Of a DNA stretch of 64,000 nt, positions 34,882 to 45,859 are shown one piece after another. Position numbers and translations under genes: made by a program. Source of the stretch: an uncultured Myxococcales bacterium. GTDB lineage: Bacteria; Myxococcota_A; UBA9042; DTJE01. The stretch's first letter is position 1; each line of letters begins with the position of its first letter. Where the stretch lies: positions 1 through 64,000 of the forward strand of contig CAIZWN010000020.1 of assembly GCA_903936705.1 (NCBI GenBank). The letters run 5' to 3'. Below the pieces are notes generated by a model. The model saw only the letters and a program-made list of their open reading frames with translations. It had not been told where the DNA came from and made no database searches.

Positions 34882-36036
34882 ATGGCTACCCGTATTTCGC
34901 GCTGGCTCCTGGTGACTGCCGCCTTGTTCGCGACCTCTACTGCCACTGCTGATGAAGCCTGGCGCAAGGATTTCCTTGCAACCCTGGAAAAGGGACCGGC
35001 CAGGCTCGAAGTCGGGGCATTCGACTTGTCCCTGCACGCCCGCATCAACTTATGGGGCGGCTGGGTGGCCGACGATTCCCTGCTGGACCAGGGCGACCCG
35101 ATGCAGAAGTCCGGGTTCCGCCTGCGCCGGACCAGGTTTGGCGTCGATGGCCACATATTGAAGACCGTGACCTACGAAGTCGAGATGGACATCTTCGACA
35201 GCGAAAAGCAGGGGGGCCCCCTGTACTCGGCATGGATCGACTGGACGCCTTCGCGCTGGTTCGGTCTGAAAATGGGACTGCAGAAGTTCCCGTTCGTCAG
35301 GACGGAAATGAACTCCTCGGCCGGCACCGCACACCTGGACAGGGCCATCGGGGTCAAGGCAATGGCACCCGGCGAAACGCTCGGCCTGACGGTTCACAGC
35401 CAGTTGTGGAAGGACCACCTGACGCTTACCCTGGGCCTGTTCAACGGCATCCAGCGGAAGGCCTCATTCTTCCAGGGCTACGAGGGCACAGGGGTCACGC
35501 TGGGCAACCGGTTTGAACGCCTTGCCTACGTTGGCCGTGTCGACATCGAGCCTTTGGCGCCACTGGGTCGCGGCGAACCCGATCTGGACGGTGGTTCAAT
35601 CCGCCTGGGCGTCGGCGGCAGCGGCATGTACTCGGACGGCAAGACCGACAAGATCTACGGCGCATCCGGATACGTGCACCTGAAGGCGTACGGTCTTCAC
35701 TTCCTGGGCGAGGCCACATGGGACCACGCGCAGCCGCAGGATCGCCCGACGACGACCGCGACTACGCCGACCGAGATCGATCGCCTGACCGCCCAGGGCA
35801 CGGTTGGATACGTGGCAAAAGCTGTAAACACCGGCCTTGCAGTCCGCGGCGAGTACATCAACGACAACCTGGCGCTTTCGAACGAGGGCGATCAGGTCGT
35901 CGTGGCCGTGTCGCTGACCTACTATGCGCTGGAACATTTCCTGAAGGCGACGTTCGAGTACCAGACGCGGATCGAGTTGCACGGGATGAAACTGAAGAAC
36001 GACGCGGCCATTGTGGGCGTCCAGCTGGGCTTTTGA
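34882..36036 (+). CDS. Outer-membrane porin, phosphate-selective O/P-like
   Basis: A 384-aa protein with a cleavable signal peptide (residues 1-23, Thr-Ala-Asp), then a pattern of alternating beta strands ending in a C-terminal Phe, as in outer-membrane barrels. The opening LHARINLWGGWVADDS and FRLRRTRFGVDGHI are typical of OprO/OprP-like porins, and RTEMNSSAGTAHLDR of their loop region. Diffusion of anions or phosphate is possible but selectivity is not readable. GGGAGG precedes the ATG. It is followed by the large CehA-type lipoprotein after 17 bp, so the two are probably co-transcribed. Confidence 0.83.
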   Translation: MATRISRWLLVTAALFATSTATADEAWRKDFLATLEKGPARLEVGAFDLSLHARINLWGGWVADDSLLDQGDPMQKSGFRLRRTRFGVDGHILKTVTYEVEMDIFDSEKQGGPLYSAWIDWTPSRWFGLKMGLQKFPFVRTEMNSSAGTAHLDRAIGVKAMAPGETLGLTVHSQLWKDHLTLTLGLFNGIQRKASFFQGYEGTGVTLGNRFERLAYVGRVDIEPLAPLGRGEPDLDGGSIRLGVGGSGMYSDGKTDKIYGASGYVHLKAYGLHFLGEATWDHAQPQDRPTTTATTPTEIDRLTAQGTVGYVAKAVNTGLAVRGEYINDNLALSNEGDQVVVAVSLTYYALEHFLKATFEYQTRIELHGMKLKNDAAIVGVQLGF

Positions 36037-36053
36037 TAGCCCGGGAGGCTGCC

Positions 36054-39000
36054 ATGTACTCGAATCCAATGCGGCGCATCGCGCTGATTTCGGCTCTTGC
36101 CGCCCTGATGGCCGTTTCCGCCTGCACGGACGGCCTGGGACTGAAGGCCAAGCGCGTCGAGCGACAGGACGAACTGATCGGCGGGCCCACTGCCAAGGGC
36201 AAGATCGGGGACTACCTGCTTGAAAACGACAAGGTCCGTGTGGTGATCTCGGCACCGGGAGCGACCTTCACGGCGGGCCTGTTTGGCGGGACCGTGCTGG
36301 ACGTGGACCTTCAGCGGTCCGAGTCGCAATACCGCAATGGCCGGGGCTTCGACTCTTTCGGCGAAGCATTCCCGCTGGCCAACCTGTTGATTCCCAACCC
36401 GATGAACCCTCTTCAGATCGTGAAGGCGACGGATGCCGGGTTCGAGCTTCAGCCGATCGAAGGGGCCGTCAAGGTACTGAAAGACGGGTCTGATGGCAGC
36501 GAGGCCGTCATCCGCGTCGAGGGACACTCGGCCTACATTTTCGACGTACTGAAATTCCTGAACCGCGACTTCATCGACGGACTTCTGAATCCGTTGAAGC
36601 TTGCCGGCCTGGAACTGTTTGCCCAGGATCTGGCCGATCTGCTGCCAGGCGTGCTGGAGGAACCTGATCTGAACCTCTTCGGCCTGCTGAACCGGCTGCA
36701 AATCTCCTTCGACTTTACCACCGACTACACCCTTCGACCGGGCGAATCGTTCCTGCGGCAATCGACGACGGTCTCGCTGGCCCCGCAGTCCGCGACCCTG
36801 CTGAAGGGCTGCCCTCCGGTAACCTGCAACACCCAGTGCCAATACGGGTTTGCCGTGGCGGAACTCAGCGAGGATAACGGGGGGGCAACTCCCTACAAGC
36901 GCATGTGCCCGGTATGCGCCTGCGCTGCCGAGCCTGCCCAGATGGCGACTTTCAACGAAAGCCGCGACTTCTTCTCGGTTATTCTCGGCTCGCCGAAGGG
37001 CTGGGTGGATCCGAACTGGCGCGGCGGTGTCGTCGTGGGCGACTTCCTGTTCTACGGGTCTGACGCCCCGCCTTTCGCGCCCGGCTTCGGCTTCGACGTC
37101 GATCGTAAGATCTACGAAAACATGTGGCAAGGCGTCGGGACCATGGGTAGCCCGCTGTCGATGGACTGGCTGGCCGGTGTCGGCGAAAACGTATCGTACG
37201 CCTGGACTACCATCAACCCCAACGAGCGCCAGGGTTTCGACTGCAAGTCTCACCGCCTTTCCGTGGTTCAGGTGACGGGTGACGAGGACGCCGTTGCCGC
37301 CGCGATTGCCGGCCAGGCCGACTTCGACCTTGCGCCAGAAATCGCCCTGAAGGACGCTGCTGCCAGGGTGCGACAGGCAATCGTGGACCGTCGCCCGATC
37401 CCGCTGATTACCGTCACAACGGATTTGTCCAAGGACCCGGGTGCGGATGCCCCCGTCGAACAGCGCGCCGCCGCGTATTCGACATGGGTCGCCGGAGTCA
37501 TGCAAGCCCAGGGCAATGCTCTCGCAACACGTCTAGGCGGGTCGGTCTCGGTGGACCTGCTGCCGGCCTTCGACTGTTTGCCTTCGAAGGTCCTGGTGCC
37601 CCTGTTCACTACGTCCGCTACCGCCGTCCTGACGCATTTCGCGGAAGGGGATCGCCTGGTCACGCAGCCCGACGGCACGACCGTCCAGGACGACCGCCAC
37701 GGCTATTATTTCGAACGCTTCCTGACTGTCGGCGAAGGTGACGTCGCCTCGGCCGTCAAGCACGTGTACGCCCTGCGCAACACACCGGTCGGCAGCGTGA
37801 CCGGCACGGTCTTCGAGAAGGGTTCGATGGTCCCCCTGGACCACGTCAGCGTCTTCGTGCTGAAGGACCCGCGCAAGGACCTATCCACGCCGGTGCCGGC
37901 AACCTGGGCCGAGTATCGCAATCTGGCCCAGAAGGAATTCGCATCCTCCGGCCTGACCACGCAGATGCTGACCGACGTGGGCATCCGGCCTGACTTTTCG
38001 GGCGGGTTTGATGGCATGGTTCCCCCTGACAGGTACTTCCTGATGGCCCATTCTCGCGAACGCGGCGAATCGGCACTGGAACCCGTAATTGTACGCACGG
38101 GCGAAACCGTTCGAGCCAACCTGCTGCTGCCTGCACCGGGCAGCATCGAATTCCGGATCACGGACCAGACCGGCATGCTGGTCCCGTCGCGAGTGTCGTT
38201 CCAGCGCATCGACGAATCCGGCAAGCTGCTCGACTGGGACGGATCGAACGAACCGGAACTGGGGGACAGCAGATACGACCACGGCGTGACGAAGGTGGAG
38301 CATTCCATCGACGGCACCGGCCTGGTCCCAATGGCTCCCGGCCACTACCGCGTTACCGCATCACGTGGCCTCGAATACGGAATCTCGGTTCTCGAGGATA
38401 TCGAGGTTCGCCCTGGCCAGTCCCTTCCGCTGCGTGTGTCGATCCTGCGCGAGGTCGATACCCCGAACCACGTCGGAGCCGACTTCCACGTCCATGCTGG
38501 ACGCTCGACCGACGCCAGCCTCCCGATGGATGTTCGCGTCCGTACCGCCGCAGCCGAGGGCGTGGAGTTCTTCGCGGCCACCGATCACGACGATGCCGTC
38601 GACTACATGCCCTACATTCTGAAGGACGGGCTGGAATCGTTCTTCAAGTTCGAGTTGTCTGTCGAGATCTCGCCGCTGGAGTACGGCCATTATATCGGCT
38701 TCCCGCTGACCTACGACGCGACCAAGGGATTCATGCACGACCCGCCTGCATGGCATGGCCTGACGCTGTTCCAGATGTTCCAGGACATCCGCAAGCGCAT
38801 GGACGGGCCGAAGGATGCATTCACGCTGCAGGTCAACCACCCGCGTGACGGTTTCATGGGCTACTTCGCGCAGATCGGCATGAAGGGCTACGACCTGTCT
38901 CGCAAGACTCCTGGAATGGAGATGTGCAACCAGGTAATGGAAGAGGCTCCCTGCGATTTCGACGGGATCGAGATCATGAACGGCAAGAACCTCCAGTACC

Positions 39001-40541
39001 TGCACACCCCGACGGTGGGCGAGGTTGAACGCCACAACGTCTGCTATCGCGAGATCATCGCAACCCGCGACAAGACGAAGTTGCCATACAACGGCACAGA
39101 TTCCGTGTGCGCGTGGCTGCTGGCAGACCCGACAGCCAACTGCGCCGAGGCCGCGACGAAGGCCGATGACCGCACCCAGCCTGAAGACGAGCGCGGGAAC
39201 TGGGTCGTACTGCGCGATCACTGCCGTTGGCACCAGGAGGCCCGCGCCGAATTCGACGCCTGCACCCCGGACAAGTCCCTCCTTGAATGCAAGCGCCGGG
39301 CCCTCGAGGGGCTGAAGTCGATGTCGGTCCGATACATGGTCGAGCGCACCACCGAGGAAAACGACGTCTATTTCAACACCGTATCCGAGGAGGCTGCTGC
39401 AATCGATCCGACAAAACCCGCCGATATCGGGTGCAGCCAGAAGGACGCATGCCTCACGTGCGTACAGAAGACCCATCCTGAATGCGGGAAGGCCGTCAAG
39501 GACGGCGGCATCGGCTGGGCTCCCCAGTGTGTTCTGTGGTGCCGTGACGAGTGCCCCTTGGACGACGTCCGTCCCTGCACGGACCGGTTCGAGGTGCTCG
39601 AGGACTGGTTCCACTTCCTTGACGTGGGCTTCAACGTCACCGGCGTCGGCAATTCGGATTCCCACGGTATCAGCAAGGAAATCGGCCATCCTCGAACATA
39701 CGTTGAAGTAGGTACCGATCTGCCCGGCGCCATCGACCGAGACAGGTTGAACCGAGCCTACAAGGCTGGCCGCGCAACGGTCTCGGCTGGAACCTACGTC
39801 GAGATGACGCTGCGCGAGGAAGGCAGCGACGTTCTTGCCACGATCGGCGACACGCTGAAGGCCACCGGATCAGGCAAGCTTGTGGCTCACCTGCGAGTCC
39901 AGACTCCGTCGTGGTTCAGGGCCGACCGCGTCGAAATCTGGAGCAACAGCAAGCTGATCAAACGAATCTTCACCGACAGCACTCCCGAGGACATCGTGGA
40001 CTTCGAGGGAGACGTCCAACTGGACCGCCCTGCGAAGGATGCCTGGTACCTGGCGATTGCCTACGGAACCGAAACGGCCGACACCTTGTCCCCGGTGTAC
40101 AAGCGCGAGCCCTACGGTAACATCCTGATTTCGACGGTTCTTGCGCTGGCAGCCGATCAGATCCTGGCCTCGTTCGCTTCGCTGCTGGACAAGGTGGCCG
40201 TCCTGGGTCTTGACGTGTCGTCCCTGACCGGTTCGACCGAACTGCCGGATTCCTACCCATCGTTCCCATGGGGTGCCACCAACCCGATCAGGGTCGATCT
40301 GGCCGGCGATGGATTCACGCCGCCACGCGCCGTGGACACAAACAACGATGGCAAATGGGACCTTCCCGCGTTCTGTTCGCGCCCATGCGACATTTCCAAG
40401 GAATCGGCCGACTGCCCGACAGGCCAGACTTGCGCCGTTCGCCGCGGAACCGACGGTTCGGCCGGCGGCGCCGTCTACGTCTGCCAGGTCCCCACTCCTT
40501 CCTACTGCGCTGGACTCCAGAAGATCAGCCCCGACAAATAG
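36054..40541 (+). CDS. Giant CehA/McbA-type PHP-domain lipoprotein
   Basis: 1495 aa from ATG 36054 (GGGAGG upstream), a lipoprotein with lipobox Cys24. Residues about 30-780 form a long beta-rich region with a Cys cluster near 245-285 ([15 protein letters not shown]). A PHP metallohydrolase region from about 805 follows, with [22 protein letters not shown] and GNSDSHG. These are the metal ligands of the CehA/McbA family, known for ester or phosphoester hydrolysis. A Cys-rich insertion (about 1125-1185) interrupts it and a roughly 250-residue C-terminal extension follows. The active-site ligands are complete. It shares a likely transcript with the porin and with pgm 11 bp downstream. Confidence 0.82.
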   Translation: MYSNPMRRIALISALAALMAVSACTDGLGLKAKRVERQDELIGGPTAKGKIGDYLLENDKVRVVISAPGATFTAGLFGGTVLDVDLQRSESQYRNGRGFDSFGEAFPLANLLIPNPMNPLQIVKATDAGFELQPIEGAVKVLKDGSDGSEAVIRVEGHSAYIFDVLKFLNRDFIDGLLNPLKLAGLELFAQDLADLLPGVLEEPDLNLFGLLNRLQISFDFTTDYTLRPGESFLRQSTTVSLAPQSATLLKGCPPVTCNTQCQYGFAVAELSEDNGGATPYKRMCPVCACAAEPAQMATFNESRDFFSVILGSPKGWVDPNWRGGVVVGDFLFYGSDAPPFAPGFGFDVDRKIYENMWQGVGTMGSPLSMDWLAGVGENVSYAWTTINPNERQGFDCKSHRLSVVQVTGDEDAVAAAIAGQADFDLAPEIALKDAAARVRQAIVDRRPIPLITVTTDLSKDPGADAPVEQRAAAYSTWVAGVMQAQGNALATRLGGSVSVDLLPAFDCLPSKVLVPLFTTSATAVLTHFAEGDRLVTQPDGTTVQDDRHGYYFERFLTVGEGDVASAVKHVYALRNTPVGSVTGTVFEKGSMVPLDHVSVFVLKDPRKDLSTPVPATWAEYRNLAQKEFASSGLTTQMLTDVGIRPDFSGGFDGMVPPDRYFLMAHSRERGESALEPVIVRTGETVRANLLLPAPGSIEFRITDQTGMLVPSRVSFQRIDESGKLLDWDGSNEPELGDSRYDHGVTKVEHSIDGTGLVPMAPGHYRVTASRGLEYGISVLEDIEVRPGQSLPLRVSILREVDTPNHVGADFHVHAGRSTDASLPMDVRVRTAAAEGVEFFAATDHDDAVDYMPYILKDGLESFFKFELSVEISPLEYGHYIGFPLTYDATKGFMHDPPAWHGLTLFQMFQDIRKRMDGPKDAFTLQVNHPRDGFMGYFAQIGMKGYDLSRKTPGMEMCNQVMEEAPCDFDGIEIMNGKNLQYLHTPTVGEVERHNVCYREIIATRDKTKLPYNGTDSVCAWLLADPTANCAEAATKADDRTQPEDERGNWVVLRDHCRWHQEARAEFDACTPDKSLLECKRRALEGLKSMSVRYMVERTTEENDVYFNTVSEEAAAIDPTKPADIGCSQKDACLTCVQKTHPECGKAVKDGGIGWAPQCVLWCRDECPLDDVRPCTDRFEVLEDWFHFLDVGFNVTGVGNSDSHGISKEIGHPRTYVEVGTDLPGAIDRDRLNRAYKAGRATVSAGTYVEMTLREEGSDVLATIGDTLKATGSGKLVAHLRVQTPSWFRADRVEIWSNSKLIKRIFTDSTPEDIVDFEGDVQLDRPAKDAWYLAIAYGTETADTLSPVYKREPYGNILISTVLALAADQILASFASLLDKVAVLGLDVSSLTGSTELPDSYPSFPWGATNPIRVDLAGDGFTPPRAVDTNNDGKWDLPAFCSRPCDISKESADCPTGQTCAVRRGTDGSAGGAVYVCQVPTPSYCAGLQKISPDK

Positions 40542-40552
40542 CGGAGGTCTTC

Positions 40553-42205
40553 GTGCCCCAACATCCTCTCGCGGGCCTTCCGGCCCCACGGGAATCGCTG
40601 ATTGATGTCGAGGCCCTCGTGGCGGCCTACTACGACATCGTCCCTGATCCGTCCGACCAGGCCCAGCGCGTGACCTTCGGCACCTCCGGCCACCGCGGCA
40701 CCTCCCTCAAGGGCAGCTTCAACGAGCCGCACCTGCTGGCGATCGCCCAGGCAATCTGCGAACACCGCGCCTCATGCGGCATCAATGGCCCCATGTTCGT
40801 TGGACCGGATACCCACGCGCTGTCCCGTCCGGCACTGCAGACGATGGTCGAGGTCCTGGCTGCAAACGGGGTCGATCTGGTCCTGCCGGAAGGGTTGGCG
40901 CCTGTACCTACCCCTGTCATCTCGCATGCCATTCTGGTCCACAATCGTGACCGACAGACCGCCATGGCTGACGGCATCGTAATCACGCCATCGCACAATC
41001 CGCCTTGTGATGGCGGCGTCAAATACAACCCGCCTCACGGTGGCCCTGCTGATACGGTCATTACAACCGGCATACAGCATCGCGCGAACGAATTGATGCA
41101 AAACGGCCTGAATGACGTCCGCCGCATGGGCTTCCGGCAGGCGCTGTCGTTGCCAACGTCACGAATGGTTGACATGGCCGGGCCGTACATCGACGACCTT
41201 CAAAGCGTTCTTGACCTGGATCTTGTCGCGGCTGCCGGCGTTCGGATCGGTGTCGATCCCTTGGGAGGCGCCTCGATCGCCTACTGGGACCGGATTGCCG
41301 ACCGTCACGGACTGAACCTCGAAGTCGCAAACCCGGCACTGGACCCGACTTTCTCGTTCATGACTCTTGACCACGACGGGCGCATCCGAATGGACTGCTC
41401 GTCGCCATTCGCCATGGCCGGCCTGATTCGACTGAAGGACCGTTATGACATAGCCATCAGTTGCGATCCCGATGCCGACCGGCATGGCATTGTCACTCCC
41501 GCCGGCGGCTTGATGAACCCGAACCACTATCTTGCAGTCGCTATTGAATACCTGTTTACTCACCGGCCTGGATGGCGACAGGACTCGGCAATAGGCAAGA
41601 CGCTGGTCTCGTCGTCGATGATCGACAAGGTAGCCACCTCGCTTGGACGCCGTCTTTGCGAGGTCCCTGTGGGATTCAAGTGGTTTGTCGAGGGATTAGC
41701 CAATGGTTCCTTCGGGTTCGGCGGCGAGGAAAGCGCCGGCGCATCCTTCCTGAGAAAGGATGGCGGTACGTGGACAACCGACAAGGACGGACTGATTCTC
41801 GGTTTGCTCTCGGCCGAGATCATCGCCAGAACAGGTTGCGATCCTTCCGCACACTACCAGGTCCTCGAGGACCGTTTCGGCCAACCGGAATACGCCCGCA
41901 TTGACGCCCCGGCCAACGCCAGCCAACGCTCTCTGCTTGGTCGACTGTCTCCCGAGGCGGTTACGACTGCGACCCTGGGGGGAGATCCAATCACCGCACG
42001 TCTGACAAAAGCCCCGGGGAATGGAGCTTCGATTGGAGGCCTGAAGGTCGTCACAGATCACGGATGGTTTGCGGCACGCCCCTCGGGCACCGAAGACATC
42101 TACAAGGTCTATGCCGAGTCCTTCAAGGGCACCAAGCATCTGTCCGCGATTCTCGACGAAGCCCAGTCGATAGTATCGACGGTCCTGTCCCGAGGGTCCG
42201 AATAG
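40553..42205 (+). CDS. pgm: Phosphoglucomutase, alpha-D-glucose phosphate-specific
   Basis: The GTG at 40553 follows GCGGAGG by 5-6 nt and gives 550 aa, close to E. coli Pgm (546). It interconverts glucose-1-phosphate and glucose-6-phosphate. The phosphoserine is Ser147 in [11 protein letters not shown], the magnesium loop is DPDADRHG, the sugar loop [10 protein letters not shown], and the phosphate-binding end [10 protein letters not shown]. It feeds glucose-1-phosphate to RmlA, encoded in this window at 10747-11475. It lies 11 bp after the CehA-type gene. Confidence 0.95.
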   Translation: MPQHPLAGLPAPRESLIDVEALVAAYYDIVPDPSDQAQRVTFGTSGHRGTSLKGSFNEPHLLAIAQAICEHRASCGINGPMFVGPDTHALSRPALQTMVEVLAANGVDLVLPEGLAPVPTPVISHAILVHNRDRQTAMADGIVITPSHNPPCDGGVKYNPPHGGPADTVITTGIQHRANELMQNGLNDVRRMGFRQALSLPTSRMVDMAGPYIDDLQSVLDLDLVAAAGVRIGVDPLGGASIAYWDRIADRHGLNLEVANPALDPTFSFMTLDHDGRIRMDCSSPFAMAGLIRLKDRYDIAISCDPDADRHGIVTPAGGLMNPNHYLAVAIEYLFTHRPGWRQDSAIGKTLVSSSMIDKVATSLGRRLCEVPVGFKWFVEGLANGSFGFGGEESAGASFLRKDGGTWTTDKDGLILGLLSAEIIARTGCDPSAHYQVLEDRFGQPEYARIDAPANASQRSLLGRLSPEAVTTATLGGDPITARLTKAPGNGASIGGLKVVTDHGWFAARPSGTEDIYKVYAESFKGTKHLSAILDEAQSIVSTVLSRGSE

Positions 42206-42328
42206 CGCCCGTCAGACACCAGCCTGTATTCTAAACCCATTGTTTTTTTATGATTTCCGACATTCTTCTGGACAGAATATGCTCCCCGCCTTATGTTGCG
42301 CCCCATCGTAATTGGGGATCGATTTCAG

Positions 42329-42853
42329 ATGGCGAAGGATGTGAGTCTTCGCAAGGCGAAAGTGTTCACCGGGATGCTTCCGGACGACATGTCTCTGCTG
42401 GAGCGGATCGGCCGCAGGGAATTGTTCAATCCGGGAGAAACCGTGTTCACCGGGAAAATAAGAGGTCATTCGCTTTTTGTAATCGAATCGGGCTGTGTCG
42501 AAGTGATGAGGCCCGAGGCTGACGGCACCCAGAAGCTTCTGGCGCGACTGCGCCCCGGCACTTCCTTCGGCGAAGCTGCCATGCTGGACGGTCATCCCCG
42601 AATTGCCATTGGAATAGCTTCAGGTTCGACGGGTTGCTGGATGCTGGATTCGGAGGGACTGCGTCTCTTGTGGACCGAGTCACCAGCGACCGCGACCCGC
42701 CTGCTGTCTAACCTTTCGCGCGTCATGGCCGGTCGTCTGGCTCGAACTGTAAGTCAGGTTTGCGGTGCCGTAGACGGACCTGAACTCGCGTTGTCGCCGA
42801 AGGCGGCCGGCAAGGTCAGCCGTTCCCTATGGGATCGCTTGATGGGACGATGA
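42329..42853 (+). CDS. Cyclic nucleotide-binding domain protein, first of a pair
   Basis: 174 aa from ATG 42329 (GGGGAT about 9 nt upstream); an ATG at 42293 is open but has no ribosome site. A CAP-type beta roll fills residues about 15-125, with the phosphate-cassette-like FGEAAMLDGHPR. It lacks the canonical Arg-Thr-Ala signature, so nucleotide binding is uncertain. There is no DNA-binding helix-turn-helix; the tail is helical. It stops 4 bp before a second gene of the same fold. Confidence 0.75.
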   Translation: MAKDVSLRKAKVFTGMLPDDMSLLERIGRRELFNPGETVFTGKIRGHSLFVIESGCVEVMRPEADGTQKLLARLRPGTSFGEAAMLDGHPRIAIGIASGSTGCWMLDSEGLRLLWTESPATATRLLSNLSRVMAGRLARTVSQVCGAVDGPELALSPKAAGKVSRSLWDRLMGR

Positions 42854-42857
42854 AAAC

Positions 42858-43586
42858 TTGGACAAGTATCTGCCGATCTTGCGTGATCTTGCCTTCTTTC
42901 GGGGCCTTCCGGATGCCGTAGTCCTCGAACTTGCCAGATGCATGGGCCGCGTGCGAATCGCCCCCGGAGACGTCCTGTACAAGACAGGCGACCCTCCTGG
43001 TTCGGCATGGGTCGTTGCACGCGGCAGCGTCCAGGTGTTATCTCCCGGGGGCCGCCCCGTGTCCGTTGCGCGAGCAGGCGAGGCGCTTGGCCTTACGGGA
43101 CTGTTCCTGGACAACCAGCGAGACGTGACTGCCGTGGCTGCCGAGGAGACCTGGCTGCTGCGGATCGATCGCGAGACCCTCGAGGCCGCCAAAACGGCAG
43201 GGGACAGGCTGGGAGCACTTCTTGTAGAACGACTTGCCCAGCTTTTGGCAATCATGTTGCGCAGCGTGGACCAGATTCTTGTTCTGGCGGAAGCGAAGCA
43301 GCGCGCCAGGCTTACCCCCATGTTCGTGCCAGTCGCAGAACCGCTTCGATCATCTTTGTCCTCCGGTTTTACCAGCCGACCGGCCCCCAGCGCCCGGCCG
43401 CAGTCAACTGCATCGGCAACGAATTCGGGCAACGACCCGTCCCGTGCGAACGAAGAAGCTCTTGACCACTGGATTGGCGAATTTTCCGAGCGCTCGGGAA
43501 TCGGCAACCTGGACAACGTCAAGGTCGTCTATAGTGGCGAAGCTCCTATACGCCCCGGAAACCCCCTGCTGTCTGGCCGCCGCTAG
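42858..43586 (+). CDS. Cyclic nucleotide-binding domain protein, second of a pair
   Basis: 242 aa from a TTG start 4 bp after the first cNMP-binding gene. The beta roll runs from about residue 10 to 105, with a degenerate cassette (GEALGLTGLFLDNQRDV). From 155 the protein is Ser/Pro/Ala-rich and disordered, ending in a short conserved-looking tail. No effector domain is visible. The pair probably forms a complex or hetero-oligomer through the beta rolls and helical segments. Confidence 0.7.
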   Translation: MDKYLPILRDLAFFRGLPDAVVLELARCMGRVRIAPGDVLYKTGDPPGSAWVVARGSVQVLSPGGRPVSVARAGEALGLTGLFLDNQRDVTAVAAEETWLLRIDRETLEAAKTAGDRLGALLVERLAQLLAIMLRSVDQILVLAEAKQRARLTPMFVPVAEPLRSSLSSGFTSRPAPSARPQSTASATNSGNDPSRANEEALDHWIGEFSERSGIGNLDNVKVVYSGEAPIRPGNPLLSGRR

Positions 43587-43620
43587 CAAATCCCGACAAG
43601 CAGGCCTTCGAACCTTATAT

Positions 43621-44946
43621 TCACACTGGTTGCTTGCTGCTGTTCCACCCCGGCAGGATGACGACTGCCAGTATCGCCACCACGGCCCAGACCCCGAAGA
43701 TCAACGGCGCATCAGACCAGGGTTTTGGCCACGGCCCCATGCCTGCCGCCGCATGCGACAGGGCCATGGTCGCATCGGGCACCAGCGCAGGGTCGGGACA
43801 CCAAAGGTCGATCAGATACCCTGACAAGCCCCATCCAACCAGGTTGGAAACCAGCCCTGTCAAGTATCCGTATCCCTGATAAAGGGCAGCCTGTCCCGGC
43901 GGTGCCAGCGCGGCCACCCGATCCAGGAAGTGCGGGATCAGGAAGCACTCCGCCAGCCCTGACATGGCACATCCGGTGATCATCGCGACAGGCATGGGAG
44001 AAACCTCGAAACCAGCCAGGTGCCATGGCCCCCCGAAATGCGTGACCAGCAAAGGTCCCGTTCCCATGATCAGCGTCGCCACCGCGAGGGTCCCATACGA
44101 GACCCTCAGGATGCGACTGGTGCTCCAGCCCCGGGTCAGGTGGTTCAGTGGAAGGATCAGCAGCACCACCACCAGAGGATTGACAACCGCATACCACTCG
44201 GGCGAGGCGTTCGCACCCGCCAGACGCAACGTGTACCGAGGCATCGTGACGTACATCTGACCCTGGACCGCCCAGAACAAGCCCACCTGCACCACCATGC
44301 CCAGAAATCGCCAGTTCCCCAACACCCGCCACATGTCGCGAAACGTTTTGACCAATCCATCGGAAACAGGTCGTTCGGGGTCGGTTCTGACGCCAAAGGT
44401 GACCCATGCCAGCATTGCGGCCACCAAAAACATACCGGCGGCGAACGCTTCCACCGACACCACACCAAGGTCAAGGCGCAGGGGCCGTGCGACCAGCTTG
44501 CCCAGGAAGCAGCCAAGGTTTATCGCCTGCATCATGACAGAGTAGGCCCGCGTGCGGCTTGACGGTTCGGTACGACCGACCGTTCCCATGAGGATGGAAC
44601 GCGTGGTCGCCCCGCCTACGGCCACGATCGCCAGGCCCGCGATTGCCGGCCATGGAGATCGCGCAATGGAAAGGATGCCGAATCCTGCCGACTGCAAGAC
44701 GTAGGCGCCAACCAGAGAGGAACGGAAACCAATACGATCCGCCACTGCCCCGGCCATCGACGGCAGCAGGCACAGAGCCATTCCGAAGGCGCCTGCCACC
44801 CAGCCGGCTCCGACGTCGTCGAAACCGGCGACCTCGACAAGATAGACGCCCATCATTATGTAGGCGGCAAAAAACGCGGTCTGTTCGACCACCGCCAGGA
44901 TATTCACGGATCGCAGGTTTACCGTATCGGATCGGTTCAGCGGCAC
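43621..44946 (-). CDS. MFS transporter, third gene of the cobalamin-riboswitch unit
   Basis: GTG at 44946 (GGGGG 5 nt upstream) gives 441 aa with about twelve helices, the usual MFS size. A longer ATG frame from 45054 overlaps the previous gene. The inter-helix motif after helix 2 is GAVADRIGFRSSLVG, a good match to the MFS signature. It lies 70 bp downstream of the LIC_13355-like lipoprotein and on the same strand as the cobalamin riboswitch. I infer uptake or export of a cobamide, precursor or cobalt compound, unlike the usual BtuCD route. The gene itself gives no substrate clue. Confidence 0.8.
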   Translation of the reverse strand: MPLNRSDTVNLRSVNILAVVEQTAFFAAYIMMGVYLVEVAGFDDVGAGWVAGAFGMALCLLPSMAGAVADRIGFRSSLVGAYVLQSAGFGILSIARSPWPAIAGLAIVAVGGATTRSILMGTVGRTEPSSRTRAYSVMMQAINLGCFLGKLVARPLRLDLGVVSVEAFAAGMFLVAAMLAWVTFGVRTDPERPVSDGLVKTFRDMWRVLGNWRFLGMVVQVGLFWAVQGQMYVTMPRYTLRLAGANASPEWYAVVNPLVVVLLILPLNHLTRGWSTSRILRVSYGTLAVATLIMGTGPLLVTHFGGPWHLAGFEVSPMPVAMITGCAMSGLAECFLIPHFLDRVAALAPPGQAALYQGYGYLTGLVSNLVGWGLSGYLIDLWCPDPALVPDATMALSHAAAGMGPWPKPWSDAPLIFGVWAVVAILAVVILPGWNSSKQPV

Positions 44947-45016
44947 AATAACCCCCGGATTCGAGGCCGGATTGTAGCGCCGCACCCATGGAAGGGAAGG
45001 ATCGCCCAGGAAAAGT

Positions 45017-45802
45017 TCAGGGGGTTGCGCCAAGATCCAGGCCGTCCGGGGCAAGATACCTGGCCACTACACCGTCAATATCCGGCCCGTTAGCGGACGG
45101 ATCATGAGGATATGTCGTGCCGGAATCGGGGTTGATCTCGGTAGCCGCCGACCGGATCCGCAGGAATCGGAATCCCTCCACTCGAATGGCATCCCCTTCG
45201 GCGCCGTCCCTGGGAAGGTCCTCCAGATCGAACTCATCTCCGCCTGCAGCATCACGGTCAAAGGGGTCAATTTCATTAATGTCGTCGTTCCATCGCACCG
45301 GCGTCACACCGGCAAACCCATTCCACGCGGCCGGATCAGCCGAGTAGACTTTCTCGTCGTACGCAACGTAGTCATGAGGGAAATCGACCCATGTGCTGCC
45401 GTCACGGGACACGGACACAATCGCAGGATCCATGAAGACGAAGTCCGAGGTACCAATCACAAATGGGTTTTCGGCCACAATCACGTCGGCACCCGGCCCA
45501 TTCTGAACCAGCCTGGCAGACCACCTCATCACTAGGAAATCGTTCTGGTTCCGGATGAACCTCAGCGAGAAGACGTCCGCGCTGCCCGCACCGTCCCCGC
45601 CGCCCCTCACTCCATTTACTGCAAGCCCCGGGTCGCCAAACGGCTCCGAATTCCGACCAGGGGCCTCGACCACCATGTCCGCGCCGACGGCACCAGACCC
45701 GACCGCCCCGGCAGCACATCCGAGCCCCCAGGGAAGAACCACGCCGATGGCAATGATCTTTATCATCTGGCAGCAGGCACTCTTGCACACGAAACCCGTC
45801 AA
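45017..45802 (-). CDS. LIC_13355-like surface lipoprotein in the cobalamin-riboswitch unit
   Basis: A 261-aa predicted lipoprotein. The TTG at 45802 has GGGGAGG 5 nt upstream; ATG 45766 would give a shorter signal. Lipobox is Leu-Gly-Cys29. The mature part has GDPGLAVNGVRGGGDGAGSADVFSL, then FLVMRWSARLVQNGPGADVIVAENPF and a SVSRDGSTWVDFP strand. This is the beta-sandwich pattern of LIC_13355-family and related cell-surface proteins. A similar domain sits in the MopE-like protein divergent from this unit (46796-48790). It probably binds a ligand on the cell surface. Confidence 0.75.
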   Translation of the reverse strand: MTGFVCKSACCQMIKIIAIGVVLPWGLGCAAGAVGSGAVGADMVVEAPGRNSEPFGDPGLAVNGVRGGGDGAGSADVFSLRFIRNQNDFLVMRWSARLVQNGPGADVIVAENPFVIGTSDFVFMDPAIVSVSRDGSTWVDFPHDYVAYDEKVYSADPAAWNGFAGVTPVRWNDDINEIDPFDRDAAGGDEFDLEDLPRDGAEGDAIRVEGFRFLRIRSAATEINPDSGTTYPHDPSANGPDIDGVVARYLAPDGLDLGATP

Positions 45803-45859
45803 GGCCGCCTCCCCGTTCCCTTTTTTCCTCCGGTCACCGCAAACAGGACCTGATGTCGT

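Noticed and set aside
35718-36053. A longer N-terminus for the CehA-type protein
   Set aside because: The frame extends into the porin gene, while ATG 36054 has a strong ribosome site and starts a proper lipoprotein signal peptide.
42206-42328. T-rich run after pgm as a terminator
   Set aside because: The run of seven T near 42243 is not preceded by a stable hairpin.
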